This document shows positions 33,521-42,629 of a DNA stretch of 64,000 bases, piece after piece (the stretch's first letter is position 1; each line of letters starts with the position of its first letter). The DNA is from Onthophagus taurus. Taxonomy: Eukaryota > Arthropoda > Insecta > Coleoptera > Scarabaeidae. Under the pieces are notes generated by a model, which was given only the letters and a program-made list of their open reading frames with translations, ran no database searches and was not told the DNA's origin. Made by a program: the position numbers and the translations under genes. The stretch covers positions 22,265,501 to 22,329,500 of the forward strand of contig NC_091966.1 of NCBI RefSeq assembly GCF_036711975.1, written 5' to 3'.

Positions 33521-36500
33521 TTATGATAATGGAGTGTTGATACGATAGTGACCCCACGCTAATGTACTCACCCCATCATCATTAATATAACGTTTCGAAT
33601 CACGTGATGAAAGAGCCAATTTATTTTGTAGCATGGTATATATGCTATGCTTTTGACTTCTGAACAAGTATTGTTTCATGTAAATATCTCGTTTTGACGT
33701 TAAACATTCCAAATAATGTTCAAAGGTAATTTTGCGTTTAACCACAGCCTTCTTTACACCTTTAGCCTTTTTAGTGATACGGCCGGAACAGACCCTATTA
33801 GCGTACAATTTAGAACGTAAACCAATAAATTCTGACATGATTCTACCGGAATTTTCATCTTTCATCAACCCCAATACCGCTTTATTTTGTAGTGGGATGC
33901 TAAACTCATTATCCGGAAGATAATTTGACGTATCGAAGCGTTCTAAATTATCTTTAACGAATGCATACACATCATCTGTGGTAATGGACACAGTGAAGCT
34001 GTCGGTATCCATGTAGCACAATTGAATTTCAGAGCCAAATTTAGGTTTCAAAAAATCATAATAAAATTGATACATGAGTAATTTAGAAATTTCCAAAACT
34101 GCAAACCCTACATATAAGGGTTTATCGTAAACCACATGCAGATGTTCCATTTGAATAGCCGAAAATGTTTCCGTAAAAATTTTTATATTCTTAAAATTTA
34201 ATTTAGCAATTAGACTACGTGCCCCTAATTTTGGTCTACCCGTTCTCTTACATATATCTTCCCAACTTGTCACTAACCTCACATCGACCCTTTTATCTAC
34301 ATTTTCCATAGTTTTACCGAAAACCGCATTATTCATTAATTTAAAAAAATCCTTTTCAAAACTATTTTTGGCAGTTTGGCGTAAATGTGTGTTAACGTCG
34401 ATGTAAGGTTTAAGCCAAGCTGATTGTTTAAAAGATAAAATGCGATTAATTTTTCTAACTATAAGACCGTGAGCGACGGCATGCTTTAAATTTCTATAAT
34501 GAATTACATAATTTTTCTTATTAAATAAATTTGGAATAAGTCTTTTATCGCTCACGCTTTTAGAGTTTGGCGGGCATATATTTTCGGCTAGAAATGGTAG
34601 GTCGTTATGCAAATCGTGCAATTCACGCGGATATTCAATATCAACGTCCAATATATACCCGTAATCTGAGGTATCGGATACGTTTCTAAATTCGAAACTT
34701 CCAATTTGGGCCGCATCCAACCAAACAAACTCATTAACGGGCATATATTGAGACATTGACCATCCATAGAGGTTATTTGCATCCCAATACATTAAATAAT
34801 TTGAAGGTAAATCGGTATTGAAAGTGCCATCGGTCATATATTTATTATTTCCCTTAGCGTGACGATGGCTGCAAAACGAGATGCCCCCGCGAATTCCCTT
34901 TTTAATGAAATGTACCTGATCTATATCTGTTAAAAGTTCGAGTTTGGTCTGCGTGAACTTAAGCATAGCATCCCAAGATAAACCTGGCGCTGTATAATAA
35001 TGGGCAGGGTCTAACCCATAAGTACTAAAACAAACATCCCGAAACTTTTCAAAGATATCTGCAAGTAAAAGTACATCGGTCTTTAGATATAGATCAGAAT
35101 ACTCACGTAAATTTTGACACCCGAATGTACGCCAAACGGTTTGCGCATGATTGTATTCATCTTCACTTATACCATCGAAGCTCAGCTTATTCATAAAAGC
35201 ATCTTTAGAGGGTAATGATGTTTCACCCAATCTATCACTAGAATCAATATACTGATAAGGAAAAATACCCTTTCTTGTTAACAATTTAAACTGTTCGTGA
35301 CGTATGAAAAATTTTTTAACGTGGATAAAGTCATCGTCCACAAGATTGCTGGCGAGCGAATCGAGAGAGGATGCCATGAACCTAAATGAATCTACAAAGC
35401 GCATTTTCATGTAGACGTTTTCAAAATCATCTTTGTGCTGGTTTTTAACGCGATCAACTAAAACGTTTTTACTAAAGCTAATGTATTTTTCCTTGTTGTT
35501 GGGTAAAACATCGATACCACCCTCCGACTCGATATCAGCTAATTCCTTTACGAATCAGTGTGAATCATAGCCGCTAAAATTGTGAAGAAATATCGGAATG
35601 AAATTAGGGAGTTTGAAATTAAGGTTACACGTTGAATGTGCGGCACCTCTAAATCTGCCGGTAATATGACAATGGTCGTGAACCTTACTCTGATTAAAAC
35701 CATCAAACGGTGACTTACAAATATGGCATAATGAAGCCGAATTAAATTTCAATTCCTCTGCAGCGGTTAGAGGTAGCATTGGTTTAATACATTTTAAATA
35801 TTCGTTGTAAATAAATTTAACGTCCTCGATTAATTTTGAAACAAAAACTTTACCACAATCGAGGCCCGTATACGTTTCGAATTTATAATATTTAACATCG
35901 GTTGTTGAAACGATATAATAAGCAAAGCTATACGGCATGTGTATATCTACCGCTTCGGTGAAAGATGTTGAACTACTAGGTTCGCAAAACTCTACCGGCT
36001 TTAAAATCGATTCAAAATCCGCATATATAACAAAGGGAACGTTTTGAGTATTTTTATAATTATTAAATTGTAAAATATTTTCAGGCGTATACGAACCTAG
36101 AAAGTTTGGCCTTGAGCGCACATTTTTCGATGGCAAAATGGTTTTAATATGATTACAATCATGCAGTTGATGATCGTTTAACAACTTTTGTGTGGAAAAG
36201 CGTGTTAAACAACCATCGCAAAGGTGTACAGAATGGCCGTGGTTGTATACTTGTTTAGAAATCAAACGTGATAGATTTACAATTAAAACGTAATGTCCGT
36301 GTCCATTTTCATATAAATAAAGTAAATTTATATGGGTATCCCGTCGATTTTTTGTAAAATAAATTGGTCCTTCCACCACGTATTCTTTGGATGATTTAAC
36401 TAGTTCATAAATATTTACACTTAAATTATTTAATTGTTCAATTTTAGGGATGTCTTTTAAATGAACGGGGAACTTTATATCCTTTAAATTTAGTACGGTT

Positions 36501-37663
36501 GAAAAGTGCGGGAACGATGATGTTAAATTTCGACGACGTTCAGCCGGCCGCAGATAAGATACCAGACACCAAGCTAAGCAAGCGTTGTCATCGTAATTTT
36601 TGATGTTAATGCACGCTTTCTTAGTAGCGATTGAATCTGGAAGCGGGATGTACGACGAGCCGGGTATTGGTTGGAATTTGTTTATGTTTAGAAGAAGGTA
36701 TGAAATAGAAAAGAAGGCCCAACCGGACCCCCTCTCCTGAAACTCTTCAGCTTGATGGTTAATACTTGCCACCATCTCATCATAAGTTTCATTAAAATCG
36801 GCGAATTGTGTAATAATTTCGAATTTAGAATTAAAATTCTTTTCAGAGGCGGTAACGGTCTCATCACCATTTTCATTAATAGTTGTTTTAATAAAAATGG
36901 ATAAAAGCTCGAGTTGCACCTTCACCGAGCCGTTCAGGGCCATGTAAGATGTGATAATATTTCCGACAGTATTTCGGGTACGCGCTAGATATGTGGAGAT
37001 ATCATCATCATCATCACGATCTCCAGATATTTTATAAGACGCAACTCGATCTTTGTAACAAGTTGCAATCTTATCAACACCTTTCTCAACCTCTATCGTA
37101 TGATTCATCCTGAGATGTGACTCTAAAGCCATATGATTCATGAAAGAAATTCCGCACAAATCGCATACCTTTGATCTATTATCACCCGATAGCGGTTGAG
37201 GAAGATGTTTAGAAGGTTGCAAAATTGACCTTACCGCCGGCGCCGATGATGTAGATGGTGGTACATCGATGGTGGATTTTGCTTTCGAACAATTTGCCAT
37301 TGCTGGAGGTGACGCTTGACGCTGAGGACCAACTTCTAAACCATTATCACCCAACAGCGGTTGAGGAAGACGTTCAGAAGGTTGCAAAATTGACCTCACC
37401 GCCGATGATGTAGATGGTGGTACATCGATGGCGGGTTTCGCTTTCAAATAATTTGCCATTGCTGGAGGTGGCATTTGACGCTGAGGACCAACTTCTAAAC
37501 CATGCACTAATCTTTTATGTCTTTGAAAATTGTCGAATCTCGAAAAAGATTTATCGCATAAAGAACACTCGTTCCTAGCGTTATTAGTATGCGAATGTCG
37601 CGTGTGCCGATCGAGACTCCTTTTGGCGCTGAATGACTTTTGACACTTATCACACGCGAACAT
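33521..37663 (-). CDS. polB: Zinc-finger/DNA polymerase B of Polinton A (one in-frame stop)
   Basis: About 1380 codons, ATG at 37663. N-terminus: two C2H2 fingers (CDKCQKSFSAKRSLDRH, CSLCDKSFSRFDNFQRH), a Pro/Ser linker with a duplicated segment, a third finger (CDLCGISF), then a conserved region with NACLAWCLVSYL and GHYVLIVNLSRLI. The exonuclease motifs YADFESIL and HNFSGYDSH and the polymerase motifs DANNLYGWSMSQ, NNAVFGKTMENV and YMDTDSF fit protein-primed family B polymerases of Polintons. A TGA at 35557-35555, just after HNFSGYDSH, interrupts an otherwise open frame of the same phase, so the gene is either recently disabled or read through. Replicates the element's linear DNA. Confidence 0.92.
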
Positions 37664-37766
37664 CTTCAAAGAGATTTGAAATTGAGAGTGTCAAATATAA
37701 ACTTTAACGAGAGCAACCGCTTATTAAAACTGCTGATGTTGCGAGTACCACAGATGAATGTGAAGT

Positions 37767-37860
37767 AAAACGTTTCTAGAAATAATAGGTATTTATATTA
37801 CATAAAAATGCAAACTAAGCAGTTTCTATTAAATCACCGAGGTTCAGTAAAGTTCAATGC
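37767..37860 (-). promoter_or_regulatory. Shared upstream module of polB
   Basis: Read on the minus strand, TGAACTTTACTGAACC, TCGGTGATTTAATA and AAACTGCTTAGTTTGCAT, then TTTCTAGAAACG, precede polB. The same words in the same order lie upstream of the gene at 46542 (46224-46430) and its C homologue (58942-59130). A common promoter or enhancer is likely. Confidence 0.55.
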
Positions 37861-37950
37861 ACCACGTCAGTGGAAGTGTTAAATTACATTGTGGTTACAA
37901 TAATGCTGAGCAATAGAATTATTGGTGTAAATGAAATACGGATAAATAGA
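37857..37950 (+). repeat. Internal copy of a TIR segment
   Basis: AATGCACC, GGAAGTGT, AAATTACA and CAATAATGCTGAGCAAT in this order match about 32566-32665 of the left TIR of A. It adjoins the shared upstream module of polB. Confidence 0.75.
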
Positions 37951-38082
37951 AATTTAAAACGCTAATTAATTATAAGGATGTAATAAATTAAAAGTTTTAA
38001 ATAAATAATAGGATTTATTAATATTTAAGTTGACAATAAAGCAAAGTAAATATACGTTTTACTTAGAAAAAAACATTTAAAC

Positions 38083-39027
38083 CTAAACGATATTGTCTTT
38101 CGGTATCCAACTGTTATGGGATGAATCGAATCCTAACCACTTAACGAACACTTGATTTTTTCTTCTCTTTAACACTTTTTCAACAAGATACACATCAGGT
38201 TGTTTGGATCTTTGAAGTTCGAATTCATAAAAAGCTCCTTTAATAGGTTGTCCATTCATATCTTCTAATAAATAAGAAATTGGATTCGTAATTTGTGTTT
38301 TAATTATTTTAAATAACTCAGTGGTCCAGTTGGGTAAATATCCCTTATCGAAGACATGCTTATGCTTGCTAATGCGAACTACATCTCCAACATTAAAGTT
38401 TCCCTTACCGGCAATTTTAATATGATTGTACACCGTATTGAGAAGTTTATTTTCTACAGATTTCGAATTTATTTGAGATGGTTTCATTTTCGTGGTTGAA
38501 TGCTTTGAATTGTTATATTGAGTTGTAATAGCATCCAATAAGTGTAACCATTTATGATTTCCGTAAAGACTAAACATTTTATACAACTTTTGTTTTATGG
38601 TTCTAATTACGCGTTCAGCTATTGCAGCCTTCATTACGCTATACGTTGAATAATGATTAATTTTAAATTCCATCATCAACTTTTTGAAGTGTGTATTGTA
38701 AAATTCCTTTCCCTGATCAGTTTGTAGATTTTTAGGTACACGACCTTCAGAGAGAATTGAACGTAACGCGTATATTACATCCGTTGAAGATTTATTTTTT
38801 AACGGACGCATCCAGAGATACTTTGAAAAACAATCGATAACCACTAAGATGTATTTATGTCCAACATTGATTTTACCAAATTCAATCATTTCAATAAGAT
38901 CAGCTTGCCATAAATCATCGATCCCCTTCAGTATAGTTCTTCGTCTAGGAAATAAACGTCTAGCGGGACGATGAAGTTCTTCAACTATAGTTTGTTTCGC
39001 TTTCGATACCTGCATTATTACGTTCAT
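38083..39027 (-). CDS. Polinton A retroviral-type integrase with C-terminal chromodomain
   Basis: 314 aa, ATG at 39027. The catalytic D-D-E core is visible as LWQADLIEM (Asp43), LQTDQGKEF (Asp104) and AAIAERVIRTIK (Glu138). An SH3-like region (NVGDVVRISKHKHVF) follows, then a chromodomain (YLVEKVLKRRKNQVFVKWLGF) at about 268-314. An N-terminal HHCC finger is not evident. Inserts the linear element DNA, which gives the 6-bp target duplication; the chromodomain may bind methylated histone tails. Next to the fibre-like gene with 9 bp between them. Confidence 0.93.
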   Translation of the reverse strand: MNVIMQVSKAKQTIVEELHRPARRLFPRRRTILKGIDDLWQADLIEMIEFGKINVGHKYILVVIDCFSKYLWMRPLKNKSSTDVIYALRSILSEGRVPKNLQTDQGKEFYNTHFKKLMMEFKINHYSTYSVMKAAIAERVIRTIKQKLYKMFSLYGNHKWLHLLDAITTQYNNSKHSTTKMKPSQINSKSVENKLLNTVYNHIKIAGKGNFNVGDVVRISKHKHVFDKGYLPNWTTELFKIIKTQITNPISYLLEDMNGQPIKGAFYEFELQRSKQPDVYLVEKVLKRRKNQVFVKWLGFDSSHNSWIPKDNIV

Positions 39028-39036
39028 GGATTAGGT

Positions 39037-39606
39037 CTAACTTTTTTTCTCCAATATATCTAGTCGTGAATTTATAGTGCTTTCCATATCAAGTAGACGA
39101 TCTGCAACACCCTGTATCCCATTTCGAAGATTTGTTGTGAGTATATCAAATGCATTTAAATTAGTGTTGAATGATTTTGTTAGAGTTGTAATTTGCTGAC
39201 CATTTAATAGGATTTCCGCGTTAATTTTTTTAATGTCGCGTAAGAGTGTAGAGTTTTTAATATCAATTTTTGTTGACACCTGATGTATACGTTTACTATG
39301 ATCTCCAATAATTCTTTGAACGTCCGCTATTATGACCTTAATTTCGTTTAAGATTGTAGCTTTCAATGTTTCACATATTTCGTCTACATAAATTTTTATC
39401 GCACAATCATTTTCATCCGTCGGTTGTTGAACGTTAGATAGTTTACGCCCCTGGATATCATAATCTCCATCTACGGTTAAAGGGAATCCAATATGACGTT
39501 GAGATGTAGTTAAATTCTCATTATTCAATACTTTATTCCGCGCAGAACGTAATGTACGACCAAACTTATCAATGCTCACACCACTCGCGCTTGATCCACC
39601 GTTCAT
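39037..39606 (-). CDS. Fibre/spike-like coiled-coil protein
   Basis: 189 aa, ATG at 39606. After RTLRSARNKVLN comes a segment GDYDIQGRKLSNVQQP then DENDCAIKIYVDE. This pattern (GD-D-G-KL-NV-P, D-A-K-YVD) is what trimeric phage-type tail fibres and some Polinton proteins show. The rest is long heptad-like helix (LLRDIKKINAEILL, VADRLLDMESTINS). A trimeric virion fibre is my inference. Lies between the integrase and the 39638 gene on the same strand. Confidence 0.55.
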   Translation of the reverse strand: MNGGSSASGVSIDKFGRTLRSARNKVLNNENLTTSQRHIGFPLTVDGDYDIQGRKLSNVQQPTDENDCAIKIYVDEICETLKATILNEIKVIIADVQRIIGDHSKRIHQVSTKIDIKNSTLLRDIKKINAEILLNGQQITTLTKSFNTNLNAFDILTTNLRNGIQGVADRLLDMESTINSRLDILEKKS

Positions 39607-39637
39607 TGGTACGCATAAATTATTATTATTATTATTA

Positions 39638-40591
39638 TTATGATATAACGCCGCTCTCCTTCAGTTCTTCTATAATGGATGTGATTTCATTAATATGGGA
39701 ATTGTTTCCTGCCGCATGTGAAGCGTACAACAATTTCAATCGATCTACCAATTCGTTAACATCATCCCAATATTTATACTCAACGATTTTCGAGTTCACT
39801 TCAAGATGTCGTCCGGGTATTAATCCACCCCCCGACTTATTAAATGTAAATAAAGGTTTAATAATTTTAGTATACTTGTACGATTTATTTCCAACTATAG
39901 GACCCGTAAAATTTCGCTTATGCGCACCCGTACACGCTAGAACAGATTTGTAACGTTGTAGATCCTCTTCGGTATAGTTCGTAGGTCGTTTTAACTGTAT
40001 AAGTTCATATAACCCCGTAGAGGCTTGTATGCGTTTTTCGCCTCCGAGAACAATATGAGAAGGTTTAAACTGGACAGTCTTCGATCCAATCATCCAATCG
40101 TTTTCATCAGGATCATAACGTATACCCATTCTCTCATCAATTTCTCCTCTTTTACCAAACGTATAATATAAATCCCGAATTTGATTCGGTAGATTTTCTA
40201 TAGGTAAATCCTCCGCCTTCAATTTTTGTTTTGCATCCGGCGGCGTTTTAAATTCATCATCACTTTCAGGAAAAGTTAATTTTTTCCTAAATGCCGGAGT
40301 TTTAAAATCGGTTTCATCAAATTTCGTTTTAACGTCAACACCGACATCATCAGTAGGTTGATAGTGGTGATGGTAATGTACAGAAGAAGAAGGTTTCACT
40401 TCACTTAATTTATTAGTCATATCTTTTAATGAATCGCTTAAAGGCTGATGTAGTTTAGCGATAAGACGGCCATCGTTTTCTCGACCGAGTTTAAGCGCTA
40501 AATATTTTTTCTTAATAGTATTTGTTATGTTAATTATAGCTTTATCCCTCTCACGTATGGAACGCTTAGTCATTTCATCGTTATGTGACAT
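39638..40591 (-). CDS. Conserved Polinton protein of unknown function
   Basis: 317 aa from the ATG at 40591 (MSHNDEMTKRS). N-terminal third helical and charged. The C-terminal part has YYTFGKRGEIDERMGIR, KPSHIVLGG, YELIQLKRP, YKSVLACTGAHKRNF and GGGLIPGRHLE. I recall similar proteins beside capsid and ATPase genes in arthropod Polintons, but no established function. 37 bp downstream of the ATPase on the same strand, so probably co-expressed. Confidence 0.75.
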   Translation of the reverse strand: MSHNDEMTKRSIRERDKAIINITNTIKKKYLALKLGRENDGRLIAKLHQPLSDSLKDMTNKLSEVKPSSSVHYHHHYQPTDDVGVDVKTKFDETDFKTPAFRKKLTFPESDDEFKTPPDAKQKLKAEDLPIENLPNQIRDLYYTFGKRGEIDERMGIRYDPDENDWMIGSKTVQFKPSHIVLGGEKRIQASTGLYELIQLKRPTNYTEEDLQRYKSVLACTGAHKRNFTGPIVGNKSYKYTKIIKPLFTFNKSGGGLIPGRHLEVNSKIVEYKYWDDVNELVDRLKLLYASHAAGNNSHINEITSIIEELKESGVIS

Positions 40592-40628
40592 GCTTACTCT
40601 CACAAATACCAGATAACAATGCAATAAT

Positions 40629-41360
40629 TTAGTCCGGGTAAATAAATTTATCCATTCCTATACGATACCTTCCATCATTTACTTCAAAATCTTTCATAAT
40701 AATCATAGGGTTATATTTATCATCATTCCAACACCGTTTACAAGCGTCCTTGAAAACATCAAACTTCATGTCGGTGTTAACGTGTTCATCATACACATGT
40801 TTTAAATTAACCTCATCTTGTTTGAATAGAATTAAGACGTTTGCATTGTCTCGTATTAGGTGTTTAGGTATCCGCGTATAGGTTTGCGTAAGGTAGAACG
40901 AATCAATATTATTATGTCGTCCCATACAGAAAAATGATCGAATCTTATCCTGTTTATCGCATGCTACATCGTCAAATATGAAAATTGAGTTTTGTTTAGC
41001 TTCAGACGGATCTATAACGGCATCATTATCGATGAATCTATAAAGTCCTATTTCGGGTAACTGTTTCATAATCATTTCTAAAAATTCATATTTCGGTTGA
41101 TGTAAGGATTTTGAGTATATATAAATATTTTCAAAATTTAAACCATTTTTATCGAAAATGAGATTTAACATCAAGTTGGTTTTCCCACATCCGCTCGGAC
41201 CGCATACTATTGCTCGTATACTGTTCGGTATGAGATCACCATGCCTACGACTGGTTATCGGTTTCATCATCGTTAACCGATCGAGATCGGTTAATGACAT
41301 TGTGAGAGATGGGTGTTGCACTACACGCATTATCAAACTAAAATGAGTTTTAATCTTCAT
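40629..41360 (-). CDS. Genome-packaging ATPase (FtsK/HerA-type)
   Basis: 243 aa from the ATG at 41360; an ATG at 41300 (MSLTDLDRL) is an alternative start. Walker A GPSGCGKT at 54-61 and Walker B SIFIFDDVACD around 125-135, then GRHNNIDSFYLTQTY with the sensor-type Gln. The size fits the short packaging ATPases of Polintons and related viruses. Pumps DNA into capsids. Diverges from the PLA2-like gene, with only 47 bp between them. Confidence 0.9.
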   Translation of the reverse strand: MKIKTHFSLIMRVVQHPSLTMSLTDLDRLTMMKPITSRRHGDLIPNSIRAIVCGPSGCGKTNLMLNLIFDKNGLNFENIYIYSKSLHQPKYEFLEMIMKQLPEIGLYRFIDNDAVIDPSEAKQNSIFIFDDVACDKQDKIRSFFCMGRHNNIDSFYLTQTYTRIPKHLIRDNANVLILFKQDEVNLKHVYDEHVNTDMKFDVFKDACKRCWNDDKYNPMIIMKDFEVNDGRYRIGMDKFIYPD

Positions 41361-41367
41361 GTGCGGG

Positions 41368-41375
41368 TATATAAG
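41368..41375 (+). promoter_or_regulatory. TATA box between ATPase and PLA2-like genes
   Basis: TATATAAG lies 33 bp before the ATG at 41408, within the 47-bp spacer of two divergent genes. The leftward transcript must start at or beyond the same box. Confidence 0.6.
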
Positions 41376-41407
41376 GGATGTGAAAGCGTAAACCGCATCA
41401 GTTGAGT

Positions 41408-42250
41408 ATGCTGTTTACTCGAGATAGTACATCTGCGACGGCGGGGGGAAGCGGAATACTTAATACACTTATCAATAAACTACCCGTTGAGTTACACGTT
41501 CCAGGCTATCAATTTTGTGGACCAGGAACAAAATTGAAGAAACGTTTGGCTAGAGGCGATAAAGGAATAAATCCATTAGATCGGGCTTGTAGAGAACACG
41601 ATATAGCGTATTCGGACAATAATTCTTTAGAACAACGTCGCATGGCCGATAGACGTTTGGAGGAAAACGCTTGGGGGAGAGTGAAAGCGAAAGATTCGAC
41701 ATTGGGGGAAAAAGCATCAGCTTGGTTAGTTACAAACGCTATGAAAGTGAAACGAAAATTGGGAATGGGTCATAAGGGACAAAAAATAATTAAAAGATTA
41801 AAAGATAAAAAAAATAAACCGATAGCATTTAAAAGCGTGTTGGTAAAGCAAATCGCTAAAGATTTACCCAAAACAACAGATAATTTACGGGAAGCGGCTA
41901 GATTAGCTTTGAAAAGTGCTCGTATAGCTGTTAAATCCGCGGGTGGAAAGAAAAAAGTTAAAATTCCGCGTACAATCCCGTTACCTATTACAAGTGGTGG
42001 TATACTACCGATATTACCGGCCATATTTGCCGGACTATCAGCTCTCGGAGCGTTATCAGGCAGCGCGGCTGGTGTGTATCGCGCGGTGAAGAGTGGTCAA
42101 GAGGCTAAAGAGAAGTTGAAAGAAGCTGAACGACACAATAAGGCGATGGAAGCTATCGCGATTGGCGAAACCGGAAGTGGACTTTATATTAAAAAATATA
42201 AAAAAGGATTGGGTTTATATTTAAGTAAAAAGCAACAAAAAAACTTGTAA
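41408..42250 (+). CDS. PLA2-domain virion protein with membrane-active tail
   Basis: 280 aa, ATG at 41408. The N-terminal part holds a parvovirus VP1-type phospholipase A2: YQFCGPGTKL (calcium loop, Cys37-Gly40) and DRACREHDIAY with catalytic His64-Asp65 and Tyr68. A basic region follows (KVKRKLGMGHKGQKIIKR), then a hydrophobic Gly/Ala/Leu segment near 197-228 (ILPILPAIFAGLSALGAL) and a basic tail. In parvoviruses this domain breaches endosomal membranes, and a like role in particle entry is inferred. The last sense codons AAA AAC TTG contain a -1 frameshift heptamer leading into the protease frame. Confidence 0.88.
   Translation: MLFTRDSTSATAGGSGILNTLINKLPVELHVPGYQFCGPGTKLKKRLARGDKGINPLDRACREHDIAYSDNNSLEQRRMADRRLEENAWGRVKAKDSTLGEKASAWLVTNAMKVKRKLGMGHKGQKIIKRLKDKKNKPIAFKSVLVKQIAKDLPKTTDNLREAARLALKSARIAVKSAGGKKKVKIPRTIPLPITSGGILPILPAIFAGLSALGALSGSAAGVYRAVKSGQEAKEKLKEAERHNKAMEAIAIGETGSGLYIKKYKKGLGLYLSKKQQKNL
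42238..42244 (+). promoter_or_regulatory. Candidate -1 ribosomal frameshift site
   Basis: A AAA AAC in the exact zero-frame phase of the PLA2-like ORF (codons AAA 42239-42241, AAC 42242-42244), one codon and a stop before its end. A -1 shift enters the protease frame at 42244, which is open from there to 42627. A short UAGG/CCUA hairpin follows, and no strong pseudoknot is obvious by eye. Confidence 0.55.
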
Positions 42251-42627
42251 CTAGGCTACCTAATAGACCTCTAACAAATCTCGATATAATAAAATACGCT
42301 AAAACACTTAAAATTTCAAATTTTCGCGGAGTGTATATGCGAAATGGATTGCCTAAAGAAGGTCCTAAATATTATGAGTCAGCTGTTGTAAATTTAGATG
42401 ATCACCGAGGTAGCGGAACCCATTGGGTAGCCTATAAAAAAATTGGCAATAGGGTGTTATATTTCGACAGTTATGGAGATCTAAAACCACCTAAAGAACT
42501 TTTAAAATACTTTAAAAAATGTCAAATTGTGTATAACCACGATAATTTTCAAAAGGATAACCCGTATAACTGCGGTCAATTATGTATAAATTTCCTACTT
42601 AACATAAGAAATAACTCATTTGAGTGA
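42244..42627 (+). CDS. Adenain-type cysteine protease
   Basis: The frame is open from 42244, but the first ATG is at 42331. The stretch before that ATG encodes LTNLDIIKYAKTLKI, an N-terminal helix expected in this family, so the real product likely starts upstream. Catalytic residues: His in GTHWVAY, Asp in YFDSYG and the Cys of PYNCGQLCINFL, as in adenovirus protease and other Polinton/adintovirus proteases. Matures capsid proteins. The stop lies 2 bp before the penton ATG. Expression by -1 frameshift from the PLA2-like ORF is proposed. Confidence 0.85.
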   Translation, partial: LVTRLPNRPLTNLDIIKYAKTLKISNFRGVYMRNGLPKEGPKYYESAVVNLDDHRGSGTHWVAYKKIGNRVLYFDSYGDLKPPKELLKYFKKCQIVYNHDNFQKDNPYNCGQLCINFLLNIRNNSFE

Positions 42628-42629
42628 AA

